Below, in pieces: positions 8,349-17,053 of a DNA stretch of 35,647 nt (within the stretch, counting starts at the first letter, position 1; each line of letters starts with the position of its first letter). The notes beneath the pieces were generated by a model. That model ran no database searches, had not been told where the DNA came from, and worked only from the letters and a program-made list of their open reading frames with translations. The DNA comes from Alcaligenaceae bacterium (lineage in GTDB: Bacteria; Pseudomonadota; Gammaproteobacteria; Burkholderiales; Burkholderiaceae_B), in NCBI GenBank assembly GCA_029267315.1, contig JAJUJD010000013.1, positions 1 through 35,647 of the forward strand. The letters are read 5' to 3'. Both the position numbers and the translations under genes were made by a program.

Positions 8349-9185
8349 CTAGCGACGCGCGGCCTCGTAAAGCGGCATCACCTTTTCCGCATTGCGCTGC
8401 AGTTCAGCACTGCGTGTGGCAGCCGATGGGTGAGTGGACAGAAATTCCGGCGGTGCGCTACTGCCACCCAGAGCCGCCATCTTTTGCCAGAGCGTCACCG
8501 CAGCGCGCGGATCATACCCCGCTCGGGCCGCGAGTTCGACACCAATCAGATCCGCCTCCGATTCATGAGTACGACTATTCGGAAGCGTAAACATGACATT
8601 CGTTAACGCGGAACCGAGATCATTTACACCCTGCACGCCCGTAACGGCCGTCAGAATCGATAACCCGACTTGTGTAGCCATTTGCTGCGAGATCTGTTCA
8701 CGGGAATGCTCGCGCAGCGCGTGCGCCATCTCATGGCCCAGCACCGCGGCCAGCTCGTCATCAGTGGGCTTGATACGGTCGATGAGGCCGGTGTAAATCG
8801 CCATTTTTCCGCCGGGCATGCACCAAGCATTGACGTCATCAGAACTGACCACATGGATTTCCCAAGGCCAACTGCTTGCGTCGGAGCGGAAGGCGCCGAC
8901 TTGAGCAATCAGACGATTGGTGATTGTTCGAACGCGCTGCACCTGGGCCGCGTTCGCATCCAGCGCACCCGCGGAACGCGCCTTGGACATCATTTCCGAA
9001 TACTGCTGGTCTGCTGCCTGCTGCAATTGTTCAGCAGGCACCGACGAGGCGATGAACTGCTTGCGATCGACCCCCACCGTGCCACTTCCAGTGGTCTGTA
9101 CGCTCGCACAACCTGTCGCAGCGAGCAGGGCAGCTACGCCAGCCCACTGGACGAATCGCTTTCCCAATCCTTTGGCGTTGTTCAT
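8349..9185 (-). CDS. M48-family zinc metallopeptidase, predicted lipoprotein
   Basis: Encodes 278 aa. The N-terminus has a hydrophobic segment ending in LAATGC, a lipobox-like site with C26 as the lipidated residue. The zinc-binding motif HEMAH is at residues 151-155 and the third ligand lies in HESEADLIGVELAARAGYDP (around E210). This is the LoiP/BepA-type periplasmic M48 peptidase pattern without a TPR domain. Such enzymes take part in outer-membrane protein quality control, and that role is inferred here. The ATG at 9185 has AAGGAA 6-7 nt upstream. It lies 30 nt after aroC on the same strand, so the two may be co-transcribed, and is followed by a GC-rich hairpin before the leuC promoter. 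Confidence 0.93.
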   Translation of the reverse strand: MNNAKGLGKRFVQWAGVAALLAATGCASVQTTGSGTVGVDRKQFIASSVPAEQLQQAADQQYSEMMSKARSAGALDANAAQVQRVRTITNRLIAQVGAFRSDASSWPWEIHVVSSDDVNAWCMPGGKMAIYTGLIDRIKPTDDELAAVLGHEMAHALREHSREQISQQMATQVGLSILTAVTGVQGVNDLGSALTNVMFTLPNSRTHESEADLIGVELAARAGYDPRAAVTLWQKMAALGGSSAPPEFLSTHPSAATRSAELQRNAEKVMPLYEAARR

Positions 9186-9215
9186 GTCAGTTCCTTGCTA
9201 TGGAAAGGAGGAATT

Positions 9216-10277
9216 TCAGGCTCCACGCTGGGCGCGCTGGCGCATCGCGTGATCCATCAGGATAATGGCGAGCAGTGCCTCGGCGATGGGCGTGGCACGT
9301 ATGCCCACGCAGGGATCGTGCCTGCCGAAAGTCTGCACTGTAGTTGGGTCTCCCTCTACCGTCACTGACCGGCGTTCCACACGTATGCTGGAAGTCGGTT
9401 TGATGGCCAGCGAAACGGTAATGGGCTGCCCAGTGGAGATGCCTCCCAGGATGCCGCCCGCATGGTTACTTAGGAAACCCTCGGGAGTAATTTCGTCCCC
9501 ATGCTCCGAGCCGCGTTGCTCAATACTGGCGAATCCCGCGCCAACGGACACGCCCTTGACGGCGTTCAAACCCATCATGGCATGGGCAATGTCAGCGTCG
9601 AGACGGTCGTAAATCGGTTCGCCCCACCCTGCCGGAAGGTTCTCGGCCACTACTTCAATGCGTGCACCAATTGAGTCTCCATCACGACGTAGAGCATCCA
9701 TGAACGCTTCCAGTTCTGGAACTATTTCGGCATTCGGAGCGAAGAAAGGGTTGTTGCTCACTTCATCCCATGAAACGAAGGGAATGCGAATAGGCCCGAG
9801 CTGGCTCATATAGCCGCGAATGACTATGCCGAACTCCTGCGCTAACCATTTCTTGGCGATCGCGCCTGCTGCCACTGTCGGAGCCGTGAGACGGGCTGAA
9901 GAGCGGCCGCCGCCACGTGGGTCCCGCACACCGTATTTCTTCCAATAGGAATAATCGGCATGGCCGGGTCGAAATGTCTGCAGGATATTGCCGTAATCCT
10001 TGCTACGCTGATCAGTATTCCGAATCAGCAAGCCGATAGGTGTGCCAGTCGTGACTCCCTCATATATACCCGAGAGAATCTCCACCTGGTCGGCTTCCTG
10101 CCGTTGCGTGACGTGGCGCGACGTACCCGGCCGGCGCCGGTCCAGCTCTGCCTGAATGTCGGCGGCCTCCAGAGGCAGGCCCGGTGGGCAGCCGTCAACC
10201 ACCGCGCCGATGGCCGGGCCGTGAGATTCGCCGAAGTTGGTGACACAGAAAAGCTTGCCTAAAGTGTTGCCGGACAT
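9216..10277 (-). CDS. aroC: Chorismate synthase
   Basis: Encodes 353 aa (E. coli 361). AroC uses reduced FMN to convert 5-enolpyruvylshikimate 3-phosphate to chorismate, the last step of the shikimate pathway. Signatures are [19 protein letters not shown] near the N-terminus, [20 protein letters not shown] in the middle and the C-terminal [19 protein letters not shown]. The ORF-track start at 10355 adds a non-conserved leader; [10 protein letters not shown] at 10277 is the family start, although its ribosome binding site is weak (CACTCCAAC). Upstream are a TACAAT -10-like box and a 12-bp palindrome. The M48 protease gene follows after 30 nt. Confidence 0.97.
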   Translation of the reverse strand: MSGNTLGKLFCVTNFGESHGPAIGAVVDGCPPGLPLEAADIQAELDRRRPGTSRHVTQRQEADQVEILSGIYEGVTTGTPIGLLIRNTDQRSKDYGNILQTFRPGHADYSYWKKYGVRDPRGGGRSSARLTAPTVAAGAIAKKWLAQEFGIVIRGYMSQLGPIRIPFVSWDEVSNNPFFAPNAEIVPELEAFMDALRRDGDSIGARIEVVAENLPAGWGEPIYDRLDADIAHAMMGLNAVKGVSVGAGFASIEQRGSEHGDEITPEGFLSNHAGGILGGISTGQPITVSLAIKPTSSIRVERRSVTVEGDPTTVQTFGRHDPCVGIRATPIAEALLAIILMDHAMRQRAQRGA

Positions 10278-10329
10278 GTTGGAGTGCAGAAAGATTGATG
10301 GAGGGCGGGAGGATTGAAGGTTGAAGGTG

Positions 10330-10362
10330 ATTGTATCCGCGGTACCCGCCCGCATGCATGCG
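10330..10362 (-). promoter_or_regulatory. Possible aroC promoter with a 12-bp palindrome at the -35 position
   Basis: On the minus strand TACAAT (10335-10330) resembles a -10 box about 53 nt ahead of the aroC ATG. The palindrome CGCATGCATGCG (10351-10362) covers where the -35 should be, and no good -35 hexamer is visible. It could be a regulator site or chance. Confidence 0.25.
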
Positions 10363-10369
10363 CCCTAAT

Positions 10370-11893
10370 TCAGGAAGAACAGCTGACCTCCAGGCGTTCT
10401 GCCCATTCGGGCGCCGCCTGAGCGTAGTATTCGAATCCAGGCCGTTCCGTGAACGGGTCGCGCAACAAGGTAAGCAGGGTTTCGATTTCACCTACGTCTC
10501 CCTTGCTCGCCGCCTCAATCGCCTCTTGTGCCAGGTGGTTGCGCAGGATGTAAAGCGGATTGGTACGCAGCATTGACGCGCGCCGCTCTGCTTCTGGCTG
10601 ATCGTCAGCTTGGAGACGGCGTTCATAGCGCTGCAACCAGTCACGCGCCGGTTCCGGATTGCTGAACAGCTCAAGAAACGGTTGAGGCTCAGTCAATACA
10701 TTGGCGAGCCGTCGGAAAGCAAGAGTGAAATCCGCACGCTGCTCGTGAAGAAGGCGCCACCAGCTGTCGAGCAGGTCTTCATCTTCTTTCAGCCAGGTTT
10801 CGAAACCGAATTTGCGGCGCAGGTTGTCGTGGTACGCCTTCAGAAAATCATTCTCGTAGGAAGACAGCGCTTCGCGCAAGGCTTCCTCTTCCAGGCCCAA
10901 GCCTAGAAACACGCCACCTAAACGATACAGGTTCCAGTGGGCGACGGCCGGCTGCACATTCCAGGCGTACCGACCATGTGTATCGCTATGGTTGCAAATG
11001 TGGTTGGCCTGAAAGCCATCCATAAAGCCGTATGGGCCGTAATCCATAGTGAGGCCCAGGATGGACATGTTGTCGGTATTCATTACCCCATGACAAAAAC
11101 CGGCTGTCTGCCAGTCAGCCACCATGCGTGCCGTACGTGCGGTGACTTCCCGTAGCATGCGCAAGACTGGCTGATTCTCATTTTGTTCCCCAGCCTCACC
11201 TGCGCGGGCCATGGGAAAAAAGCGGTTAATGACGTAATCGGTCAGAATGCGAAGCTGCTCAGGTTTGCCTGCCCAATGTTCGAAACTGCCGAAACGCACG
11301 AAACTGGGCGCCACCCGGGCCACAATGGCCGCGGTTTCAACTGTTTCGCGGTATACCGGGTCATTGGATACCACGATCGCCAAGGCGCGTGTGGTGGGAA
11401 TGCCTAGGCCGGCCATCGCTTCACTTGCCAGATATTCCCTGACTGAAGAGCGCAACACGGCACGGCCGTCTCCCATGCGCGAATATGGCGTCCTACCCGA
11501 CCCCTTCAACTGCAGTTCCTGCGGCCCCTCAGGGGTAAGGATCTCTCCCAGTAAATGGGCTCGCCCGTCACCCAATTGCCCAGCCCAGATGCCGAACTGA
11601 TGGCCACTATAGACCGCGGCCAAGGTGCGCCCTCCCGGCAACGGCTTCTGGCCGGATACCACCTGCAGAAAGTCGGGGCTGCTCAGGACAGAAGCGTCTA
11701 TACCGAGTAGAGCCGCCAACTCAATGTTGGCATGCAATAGTTGCGGGTTATTCAGTGGCTGGGGCTGCAAAAAGGTGTAGAACTCCCGCGGTAGGTCCGC
11801 AAAGGAATTTTCAACGCGCAGTCGTTCGAGAGAAGTGACAAGCTGACCAGTATTGACTGGGCCAGTGGGGTATGTACTGGAATCCATATTCAT
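10370..11893 (-). CDS. selO: SelO family protein AMPylase (YdiU/UPF0061)
   Basis: Encodes 507 aa, slightly longer than E. coli YdiU (478). SelO is a pseudokinase-fold enzyme that transfers AMP from ATP to Ser/Thr/Tyr of proteins and is linked to redox stress. Conserved blocks include AAVYSGHQFGIWAGQLGDGRAHLLGE, LKGSGRTPYSRMGDGRAVLRSSVREYL, GFCHGVMNTDNMSILGLTMDYGPYGFMD and SDTHGRYAWNVQP. The C-terminus ends SCSS, the site that holds selenocysteine or cysteine in the family; here it is a plain cysteine. ATG at 11893 overlaps the upstream DUF2069 stop in an ATGA arrangement, so the two are translationally coupled. Confidence 0.95.
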   Translation of the reverse strand: MNMDSSTYPTGPVNTGQLVTSLERLRVENSFADLPREFYTFLQPQPLNNPQLLHANIELAALLGIDASVLSSPDFLQVVSGQKPLPGGRTLAAVYSGHQFGIWAGQLGDGRAHLLGEILTPEGPQELQLKGSGRTPYSRMGDGRAVLRSSVREYLASEAMAGLGIPTTRALAIVVSNDPVYRETVETAAIVARVAPSFVRFGSFEHWAGKPEQLRILTDYVINRFFPMARAGEAGEQNENQPVLRMLREVTARTARMVADWQTAGFCHGVMNTDNMSILGLTMDYGPYGFMDGFQANHICNHSDTHGRYAWNVQPAVAHWNLYRLGGVFLGLGLEEEALREALSSYENDFLKAYHDNLRRKFGFETWLKEDEDLLDSWWRLLHEQRADFTLAFRRLANVLTEPQPFLELFSNPEPARDWLQRYERRLQADDQPEAERRASMLRTNPLYILRNHLAQEAIEAASKGDVGEIETLLTLLRDPFTERPGFEYYAQAAPEWAERLEVSCSS

Positions 11894-12282
11894 TGCTGCC
11901 TAATCGGTCGCTTGGGTGCCCGCTGCTTGGCCGCTTTCTTGGCAGGCCGGCAATACAGGATGGCCGATACGTAGAACAGCAAAGACAAGGCAATTTCCAG
12001 GCCCGCGAGCCAGGCAGAAACCGGATTGAGATCCGACCACGCTCGCATTACACCTTCCATAAAATAAAGGAGAATGAACATCGAGGCCCACTGCATGGTG
12101 TACAGGCTCCCTTTGAGAACCCCCCGCAGCGGCAGCAGCAGCGGCAGCGCTTTAAGCGCCATCCATGATCCACCCGGAAAAATGGGCGCCAAGCGTAGCT
12201 CCCAGGCCAGGCACAATATTATTAGGCCAAACAGGGAACCGACCGCTGTCCAGCGCCAGATAGAATTAGGGGATGTTGTCAT
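11890..12282 (-). CDS. DUF2069 small membrane protein
   Basis: Encodes 130 aa with four hydrophobic segments and a basic tail (RPAKKAAKQRAPKRPIRQQ). The pattern WELRLAP..GGSWMALKALPLLLPLRG and LYTMQWASMFILLYFMEGVMRAWSD is the DUF2069 signature, an inner-membrane family of unknown function common in proteobacteria. The ORF-track start at 12477 runs antisense into the divergent yihY gene; MTTSPNSIWRW at 12282 fits the family. A GATAAT box ends only 6 nt before this ATG, so the mRNA may be almost leaderless, and no good Shine-Dalgarno is present. Its stop overlaps the selO start by 4 nt. Confidence 0.85.
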   Translation of the reverse strand: MTTSPNSIWRWTAVGSLFGLIILCLAWELRLAPIFPGGSWMALKALPLLLPLRGVLKGSLYTMQWASMFILLYFMEGVMRAWSDLNPVSAWLAGLEIALSLLFYVSAILYCRPAKKAAKQRAPKRPIRQQ

Positions 12283-12322
12283 GCTGGTATTATCACCCGA
12301 AAGAACATGAGGCTGACAGGCC

Positions 12323-13675
12323 ATGGAACGGCTGACGGAAACCGAACCCAGCGCGTCTGACAAGGGAGAACAGGCGGATAGTGACCGCGGCACTTGGGCG
12401 ACTGCCCTGGCCGTGCTGCGATATGCCGGGCGGCGCGCGCGTGAAAAAAAACTCGCTCGGGTAGCGTCTAGCCTCACTTACACCACTGTGTTGAGCCTGG
12501 TGCCCATGTTGGCAGTTGTCCTGTCCCTCTTCACGGCCTTCCCCCTATTTGCTGAGTTCCGCTACGCGCTAGAGAACTTCTTCTCAACGAACGTGATGCC
12601 CGAAGTAGTCTCTGACACCGTCATGAGCTACCTCAACGAATTCGCTGCGAAGGCATCTGGCCTCACGACGATCGGCGCCCTCTTCCTGGTCGTGACATCA
12701 GTCATGCTGTTTCGCACCATTGACGACGCATTCAACGATATCTGGCAGGTTGAAACGAGGCGGCCGTTGCGGCAACGCATATTGGTCTATTGGGCTTTGC
12801 TATCGCTGGGTCCGATTCTGGTGGGGGCAAGCCTGTGGGCAGTGTCCATGCTGGCACGCGAGTCCATGGGACTTATCCGCGACCTGCCGGCCATCGGTAC
12901 ATTCACCTTATCAATCATTCCACTGCTGCTTACAGGCTGCGGTTATTCCGCCCTGTTCTTTACCGTGCCCAACCGGCCGGTGCGCTGGAGGGATGCCCTC
13001 ATTGGCGGCTTCAGTACGGCCCTCGTGCTGGAAACGCTAAGGGTGGGCATTGCTTATTATCTGACTCGCTTCCCTTCTTACACGATTATCTACGGTGCTT
13101 TTGCCACCATTCCAATTTTCCTGCTATGGGTTTATCTCTCGTGGTTGGTGATACTGCTTGGAGCAACTATCACGGCACTTCTGCCGGCCCTGCGCCAGCG
13201 CCGTTGGGAGCAACAACATTTCACGGGTGCCGCCTTCGTTGATGGCATACGCGTACTGCATCTGCTATGGCATGCCTGGAAGGGCCCGACTCCCGGCTAT
13301 AGCATTGGCGACCTGTGCCGACGGCTGAATCTGCATCAAGACGAACTCGATAAAGTGCTGCACACTCTGAAAGCCCTGGGTTATGTCGTAAATACCGAGA
13401 ACGACGGAACGGAAGCCTGGGTGCTGGCCTGTGATCCCAGTCGCACTTCACTGCAGCCACTTATCGATGCCTGGCTGCTGGATACTTCACAACCCGGGCT
13501 TGTGAACGAACCTTTGCTACTTGGGGCAATTTCGCAATCGATTAAAGGCCAGGCCGTACATTTGGACACGCTGTTCGAACCTGAGGCCCCCTACCAGAAC
13601 CCCCCCGCATGGGGCACAATGTCCAAAGAAATCCCAATGGAGACACCGGGAGACCATTATGTTGAAAGTAAGTGA
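12323..13675 (+). CDS. YihY/UPF0761 family inner-membrane protein with C-terminal extension
   Basis: Encodes 450 aa. Residues of about 35-300 form the six-helix YihY (once misnamed RNase BN) domain: ASSLTYTTVLSLVPMLAVVLSLF, the AFNDIWQV motif, and FLLWVYLSWLVILLGATITA. E. coli YihY ends near 290 aa, but here about 150 further residues follow. Part of that tail (YSIGDLCRRLNLHQDELDKV, then LKALGYVV) looks like a winged-helix fold. Such tails occur in betaproteobacterial members, with unknown function. The ATG is preceded by GAGGCTGACAGGCC. It is divergent from the DUF2069 gene with 40 nt between starts, and its last 17 nt overlap the CBS-domain gene. Confidence 0.9.
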   Translation: MERLTETEPSASDKGEQADSDRGTWATALAVLRYAGRRAREKKLARVASSLTYTTVLSLVPMLAVVLSLFTAFPLFAEFRYALENFFSTNVMPEVVSDTVMSYLNEFAAKASGLTTIGALFLVVTSVMLFRTIDDAFNDIWQVETRRPLRQRILVYWALLSLGPILVGASLWAVSMLARESMGLIRDLPAIGTFTLSIIPLLLTGCGYSALFFTVPNRPVRWRDALIGGFSTALVLETLRVGIAYYLTRFPSYTIIYGAFATIPIFLLWVYLSWLVILLGATITALLPALRQRRWEQQHFTGAAFVDGIRVLHLLWHAWKGPTPGYSIGDLCRRLNLHQDELDKVLHTLKALGYVVNTENDGTEAWVLACDPSRTSLQPLIDAWLLDTSQPGLVNEPLLLGAISQSIKGQAVHLDTLFEPEAPYQNPPAWGTMSKEIPMETPGDHYVESK

Positions 13676-14111
13676 AATCCTGCGCGTGAAGGGCAACACC
13701 CTCTTTACCGCCACGCCTGATACGTCCATCCAGGACGCCATCGATTGCATGTCTGAGCAGGACATTGGCTCCCTGGTGATAATGGAACACGGCCAGCTCG
13801 CGGGCATGCTGACCTTTCGCGAGATCATCCGTTACCTGCATACGTCCGGCGGCTCAGTTGGCAACTACACGGTGCGTAGCATCATGGACGATGCCCCGGT
13901 CAGCGTGTCACCCAATACGGGTTTTGAGGAAGTCCAGCGCCTCATGCTGGAGAAACACGCCCGGTATATCCCCGTAATGGACGGCCCCACCTTGTTGGGC
14001 GTCATTTCCTTCTACGACATGGCCGCCGCCATAGTCGCCGCTCAGGCCTTCGAGAATACGATGTTGAAGGCCTACATCCGCGACTGGCCGGGCGACCAGG
14101 CGAGTGTCTGA
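13659..14111 (+). CDS. Tandem CBS-domain protein
   Basis: Encodes 150 aa made almost wholly of two CBS motifs, residues about 8-65 (TLFTATPDTSIQDAIDCM..QDIGSLVIM) and 75-135 (SIMDDAPVSVSPNTGFEEVQRLMLEKHARYIPVM). Paired CBS domains form a Bateman module that binds adenosine nucleotides and usually senses energy state. The partner is not known. The ATG at 13659 is preceded by GGGAGACC and lies inside the last codons of yihY in another frame, so the start at 13521 in the ORF track is artificial. The gene ends at a strong terminator. A link with the YihY protein is suggested only by the overlap. Confidence 0.93.
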   Translation: MLKVSEILRVKGNTLFTATPDTSIQDAIDCMSEQDIGSLVIMEHGQLAGMLTFREIIRYLHTSGGSVGNYTVRSIMDDAPVSVSPNTGFEEVQRLMLEKHARYIPVMDGPTLLGVISFYDMAAAIVAAQAFENTMLKAYIRDWPGDQASV

Positions 14112-14121
14112 CAGCAAGCAG

Positions 14122-14152
14122 ATCGGGCTCCTTGCGGAGCCCGATTTTTTTT
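14122..14152 (+). terminator. Rho-independent terminator after the CBS gene
   Basis: ATCGGGCTCC-TTGC-GGAGCCCGAT is a perfect 10-bp stem with a tetraloop, followed by a run of eight T. It ends the yihY-CBS transcript and lies between two convergent units, 35 nt before the dusA stop codon. Confidence 0.95.
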
Positions 14153-14186
14153 GCTGCGATGAACCTATAGGGCTGCCTGTGCGACC

Positions 14187-15206
14187 TCAGCCCAGCTGCG
14201 CCCACGCCTGCGCAAGAAGTTCAGGCTTATTTTCTGCCAATGCCTTGGGGTCAGACAGCATTCTTCGCCAGCGACGTGCTCCAGGTCTGCCCGTTTGCCA
14301 TCCCAACATCGATTTGATCACGTGCCGCAATGCAACCCCCGCCTGAACCTGCTCTGCCGCATACTCCATCATCGCTTCCAAAACGGTGTGATCGTTCACG
14401 CGCTGCTCGACATGGCCGAGGCGAACAGATAGATCTGCCAGAATGTCGGGGGTGTGCCAGGCGGCCCGGCCCAGCATCACACCATGGAAGGTCTCTAGAG
14501 CTTCCTCGCATTGGCCAATACTTGCCAGGCCTCCATTAAGCACGAAGACGGAATCGGAGAAATCCACCGCCAGCCGGGCTGCCATGTCGTAGCGCAGTGG
14601 CGGAATTTCGCGGTTGTCCTTAGGGCTCAGGCCCTTTAGCACTGCATTGCGTGCGTGCACAATGAATACGCGGCACCCCGTTTCGTGAATACGGCCTACG
14701 AAGTCCCGCACAAAGGAATAGGAATCGTCATAATCTAGCCCCAGGCGATGTTTCACCGTGACCGGCACGCTCACGGCATCCTGCATGGCTTTGATGCAGT
14801 CGGCGACCAAGCCAGGTTCAGCCATCAGGCATGCACCGAACGCGCCTTTCTGCACCCGTTCCGACGGGCAGCCGCAATTCAGATTGATTTCGTCATAACC
14901 CCATTGTTCTCCCAGTTTGGCCGCTTTGGCCAAGTCCAGTGGCTCACTGCCGCCCAGCTGCAAGGCTACCGGGTGTTCGCTTACATGGAAATCCAGATGA
15001 CGCGGAACATTGCCGTGGAGCAATGCACCGGTCGTAATCATTTCGGTATACAGACGTGCTTGCGGTGCCAGCAAACGATGAAAATAGCGACAATGACGGT
15101 CCGTCACGTCGATCATGGGAGCGACACACAGTTCCCATGCTCTGGAGTCGAGCGCGGCGCCCTGCAGGGAAAGCCCAGGAGTTTCGGCATGGGTGAGGGA
15201 GTTCAT
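14187..15206 (-). CDS. dusA: tRNA-dihydrouridine synthase A
   Basis: Encodes 339 aa, typical for DusA. This FMN enzyme reduces uridine 20/20a in the tRNA D-loop. The motifs CVAPMIDVTDRHCRYFHRLL and YTEMITTGALLHGN separate DusA from DusB and DusC. The catalytic cysteine is in EINLNCGCPSERVQKGAFGACLM, and FMN contacts are in the HARNAVLKGLSPKDNREIPPL region. The ORF-track start at 15266 is a TTG codon; MNSLTHAETP at 15206 is preferred by family length although its ribosome binding site is poor. It is convergent with the CBS gene and divergent from thrB. Confidence 0.95.
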   Translation of the reverse strand: MNSLTHAETPGLSLQGAALDSRAWELCVAPMIDVTDRHCRYFHRLLAPQARLYTEMITTGALLHGNVPRHLDFHVSEHPVALQLGGSEPLDLAKAAKLGEQWGYDEINLNCGCPSERVQKGAFGACLMAEPGLVADCIKAMQDAVSVPVTVKHRLGLDYDDSYSFVRDFVGRIHETGCRVFIVHARNAVLKGLSPKDNREIPPLRYDMAARLAVDFSDSVFVLNGGLASIGQCEEALETFHGVMLGRAAWHTPDILADLSVRLGHVEQRVNDHTVLEAMMEYAAEQVQAGVALRHVIKSMLGWQTGRPGARRWRRMLSDPKALAENKPELLAQAWAQLG

Positions 15207-15324
15207 TTGGGGCAGTTGCGATGCAAAAATGGGGCTAAAACCCCCTATTTTCGCACGACCTGGCAAGCTGGACTAAAATTCGACGGCCTGTAAACCGGCG
15301 CCCAATAAGGAGTCACTCTCACCC

Positions 15325-16293
15325 ATGGCTGTTTTCACCACCGTCAGCGACGACGACGCCCGCGAATTGCTGCAACGTTATACGCTTGGAGAGCTCGTCT
15401 CCCTGCGTGGCATCACGGCAGGTATTGAAAATACCAACTACTTCCTAAACACCACTCGCGGGGAGTACGTTTTAACAATCTTCGAGGTGCTGACAGCCCA
15501 GCAGCTGCCGTTCTACATCGAGCTGATGACGCATCTTGCCGAGCGAGGAGTGCCTGTTCCGCACCCGCAAGCCATGCGTGATGGTACACGTCTCACGACG
15601 CTGCATGGGAAGCCATGCACCATCGTAACCAGGTTGTCAGGCGGCTATGAGCCCGACCCCAGCCCTGCCCATTGTGCCCAGGCCGGCCAAACCCTCGCCC
15701 GCATGCACCTTGCGGCCCGAGGTTTTTCCATTCATCAGCCCAACCTGCGCGGGCTGCCTTGGTGGCAGGCCACCGCGCCCCGCGTCCTACCATTCCTGGA
15801 AGCGGAACAAGCACAGATGTTGACCGATACCCTGGATGAACAGGTGCGCTTCGCTGAAACGAATTCCTATAAAGCCTTGCCCACCGGCCCGGCACATTGC
15901 GACCTTTTTCGCGATAACGTTCTGTTCGACGGCACCTATGAAAGCCCACGGATGGGCGGCATCATTGACTTCTATTTTGCCGGCTGGGACACCTGGATTT
16001 TTGATGTGGCGGTTTGTGCCAATGACTGGTGCATCGAGCGTGAAACAGGTGCTTTTATCGAAGATCGCCTCAACGCGTTCTTACAGGCCTATTCGGCAGT
16101 AAGGCCTTTCACGCCGGAAGAGCGAGATGCCTGGCCACGCATGCTGCAGGCCGGTGCCCTACGATTCTGGATTTCACGCCTTTACGATTATTTCCTGCCA
16201 CGCCCGGCCCAGACGCTCAAACCGCATGACCCGCGTCATTTCGAACGCATTTTGCGTTTGCGCCGTCAGGTTCCTGCGCCGGCTCTGCCCTGA
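15325..16293 (+). CDS. thrB: Homoserine kinase, type II (choline-kinase fold)
   Basis: Encodes 322 aa and phosphorylates homoserine for threonine synthesis. It belongs to the aminoglycoside-phosphotransferase-like ThrB found in beta- and some gammaproteobacteria, not the GHMP-kinase type of E. coli. Visible motifs are GITAGIENTNYFL (nucleotide loop), YVLTIFE (lysine replaced, as usual here), the catalytic loop GPAHCDLFRDNVLF and the metal-binding GGIIDFYFAGWD. A strong AAGGAG lies upstream at the unusually long distance of 12 nt from the ATG. A TAAAAT box at 15274-15279 could be its -10. A membrane-protein gene follows after 7 nt. Confidence 0.94.
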   Translation: MAVFTTVSDDDARELLQRYTLGELVSLRGITAGIENTNYFLNTTRGEYVLTIFEVLTAQQLPFYIELMTHLAERGVPVPHPQAMRDGTRLTTLHGKPCTIVTRLSGGYEPDPSPAHCAQAGQTLARMHLAARGFSIHQPNLRGLPWWQATAPRVLPFLEAEQAQMLTDTLDEQVRFAETNSYKALPTGPAHCDLFRDNVLFDGTYESPRMGGIIDFYFAGWDTWIFDVAVCANDWCIERETGAFIEDRLNAFLQAYSAVRPFTPEERDAWPRMLQAGALRFWISRLYDYFLPRPAQTLKPHDPRHFERILRLRRQVPAPALP

Positions 16294-16300
16294 TCCCGAC

Positions 16301-17053
16301 ATGCAAGCTGCCATTCTTCCCATCCACGCTGGCTGGTTCTGGATACACCAAGGGTATCGAATCTGCATGAAGCAGCCCCTGGCCATGTTCTTTTGGAGCA
16401 TGACACTGGGGCTGCTCATTACCTTTAGCTATCTGATTCCGATTTTCGGTCAGATGGCCCTCATCATTGCCACGCCCAGCTTCACCTTCATCACCCTTGC
16501 CGCTTGCCAGCGGATCGATTCCGGCGAAGCCATGCAATTAGGCATGTGGACACTGCCCTTGCGTGACCGCAACGTGCGCAAGCGGCTATTGTTGCTTGGC
16601 CTGGCCTACCTGCTGTGTTGTCTGGCCGGCGGAGTACTGGCCACCCTCCCCTATCTCGACGCGCTGACGACGGCATTGGAAGGCGCCACAGAGATCGACG
16701 ACATTGCTCTGCTGCGGGCTATGCAGGGGCCCATGCTGACATTCGGTGTGCTCTATGTGCTGATTTCCATGTTCTTTTGGCATGCGCCGGCGCTGATCGG
16801 CTGGCACGGCATCCCCATGAAGCAAGCGCTTTTCTTTTCCATGGTGGCTTGCTGGCGTAACAAATGGGCCTTCTTGCTTTACGGCCTGAGCTGGGTGGCC
16901 ATCTTCTTCGCCGTGCAGATGGCGGCCACCTTGCTCATGGTGCTTGGCTTGTCACCGGACATGGTTCAACTGCTGATGACGCCCGTGAATATCGCAGTGG
17001 CAGCGGTGCTCTACGCGAGCTTTTACCCCGCCTACGTCAGCGTATTTCGTTAA
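16301..17053 (+). CDS. BPSS1780-family membrane protein
   Basis: Encodes 250 aa with about six hydrophobic helices. The N-terminal layout (short soluble lead with GWFWIHQGYRICMKQPLAMFFWSM, then paired helices) and SYLIPIFGQMALIIATPSFTFITLAACQRID match the BPSS1780 family, uncharacterised inner-membrane proteins of Burkholderiales. In related genomes this gene is often next to thrB, as here (7-nt gap). The start at 16127 in the ORF track overlaps thrB; ATG at 16301 is chosen. Its TAA overlaps the TAA of the convergent crotonase gene by 3 nt within a 4-nt gene overlap, with no terminator between. Confidence 0.82.
   Translation: MQAAILPIHAGWFWIHQGYRICMKQPLAMFFWSMTLGLLITFSYLIPIFGQMALIIATPSFTFITLAACQRIDSGEAMQLGMWTLPLRDRNVRKRLLLLGLAYLLCCLAGGVLATLPYLDALTTALEGATEIDDIALLRAMQGPMLTFGVLYVLISMFFWHAPALIGWHGIPMKQALFFSMVACWRNKWAFLLYGLSWVAIFFAVQMAATLLMVLGLSPDMVQLLMTPVNIAVAAVLYASFYPAYVSVFR

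Noticed and set aside
15228-15250. Small hairpin GGGG/CCCC with a T-rich tail in the dusA leader
   Set aside because: The stem is only four pairs and it lies upstream of the gene it would terminate. It is more likely chance.
15207-15266. N-terminal extension of dusA from the TTG at 15266
   Set aside because: The extra 20 residues are not conserved-looking, TTG is a rare start and the shorter form has the normal DusA length.
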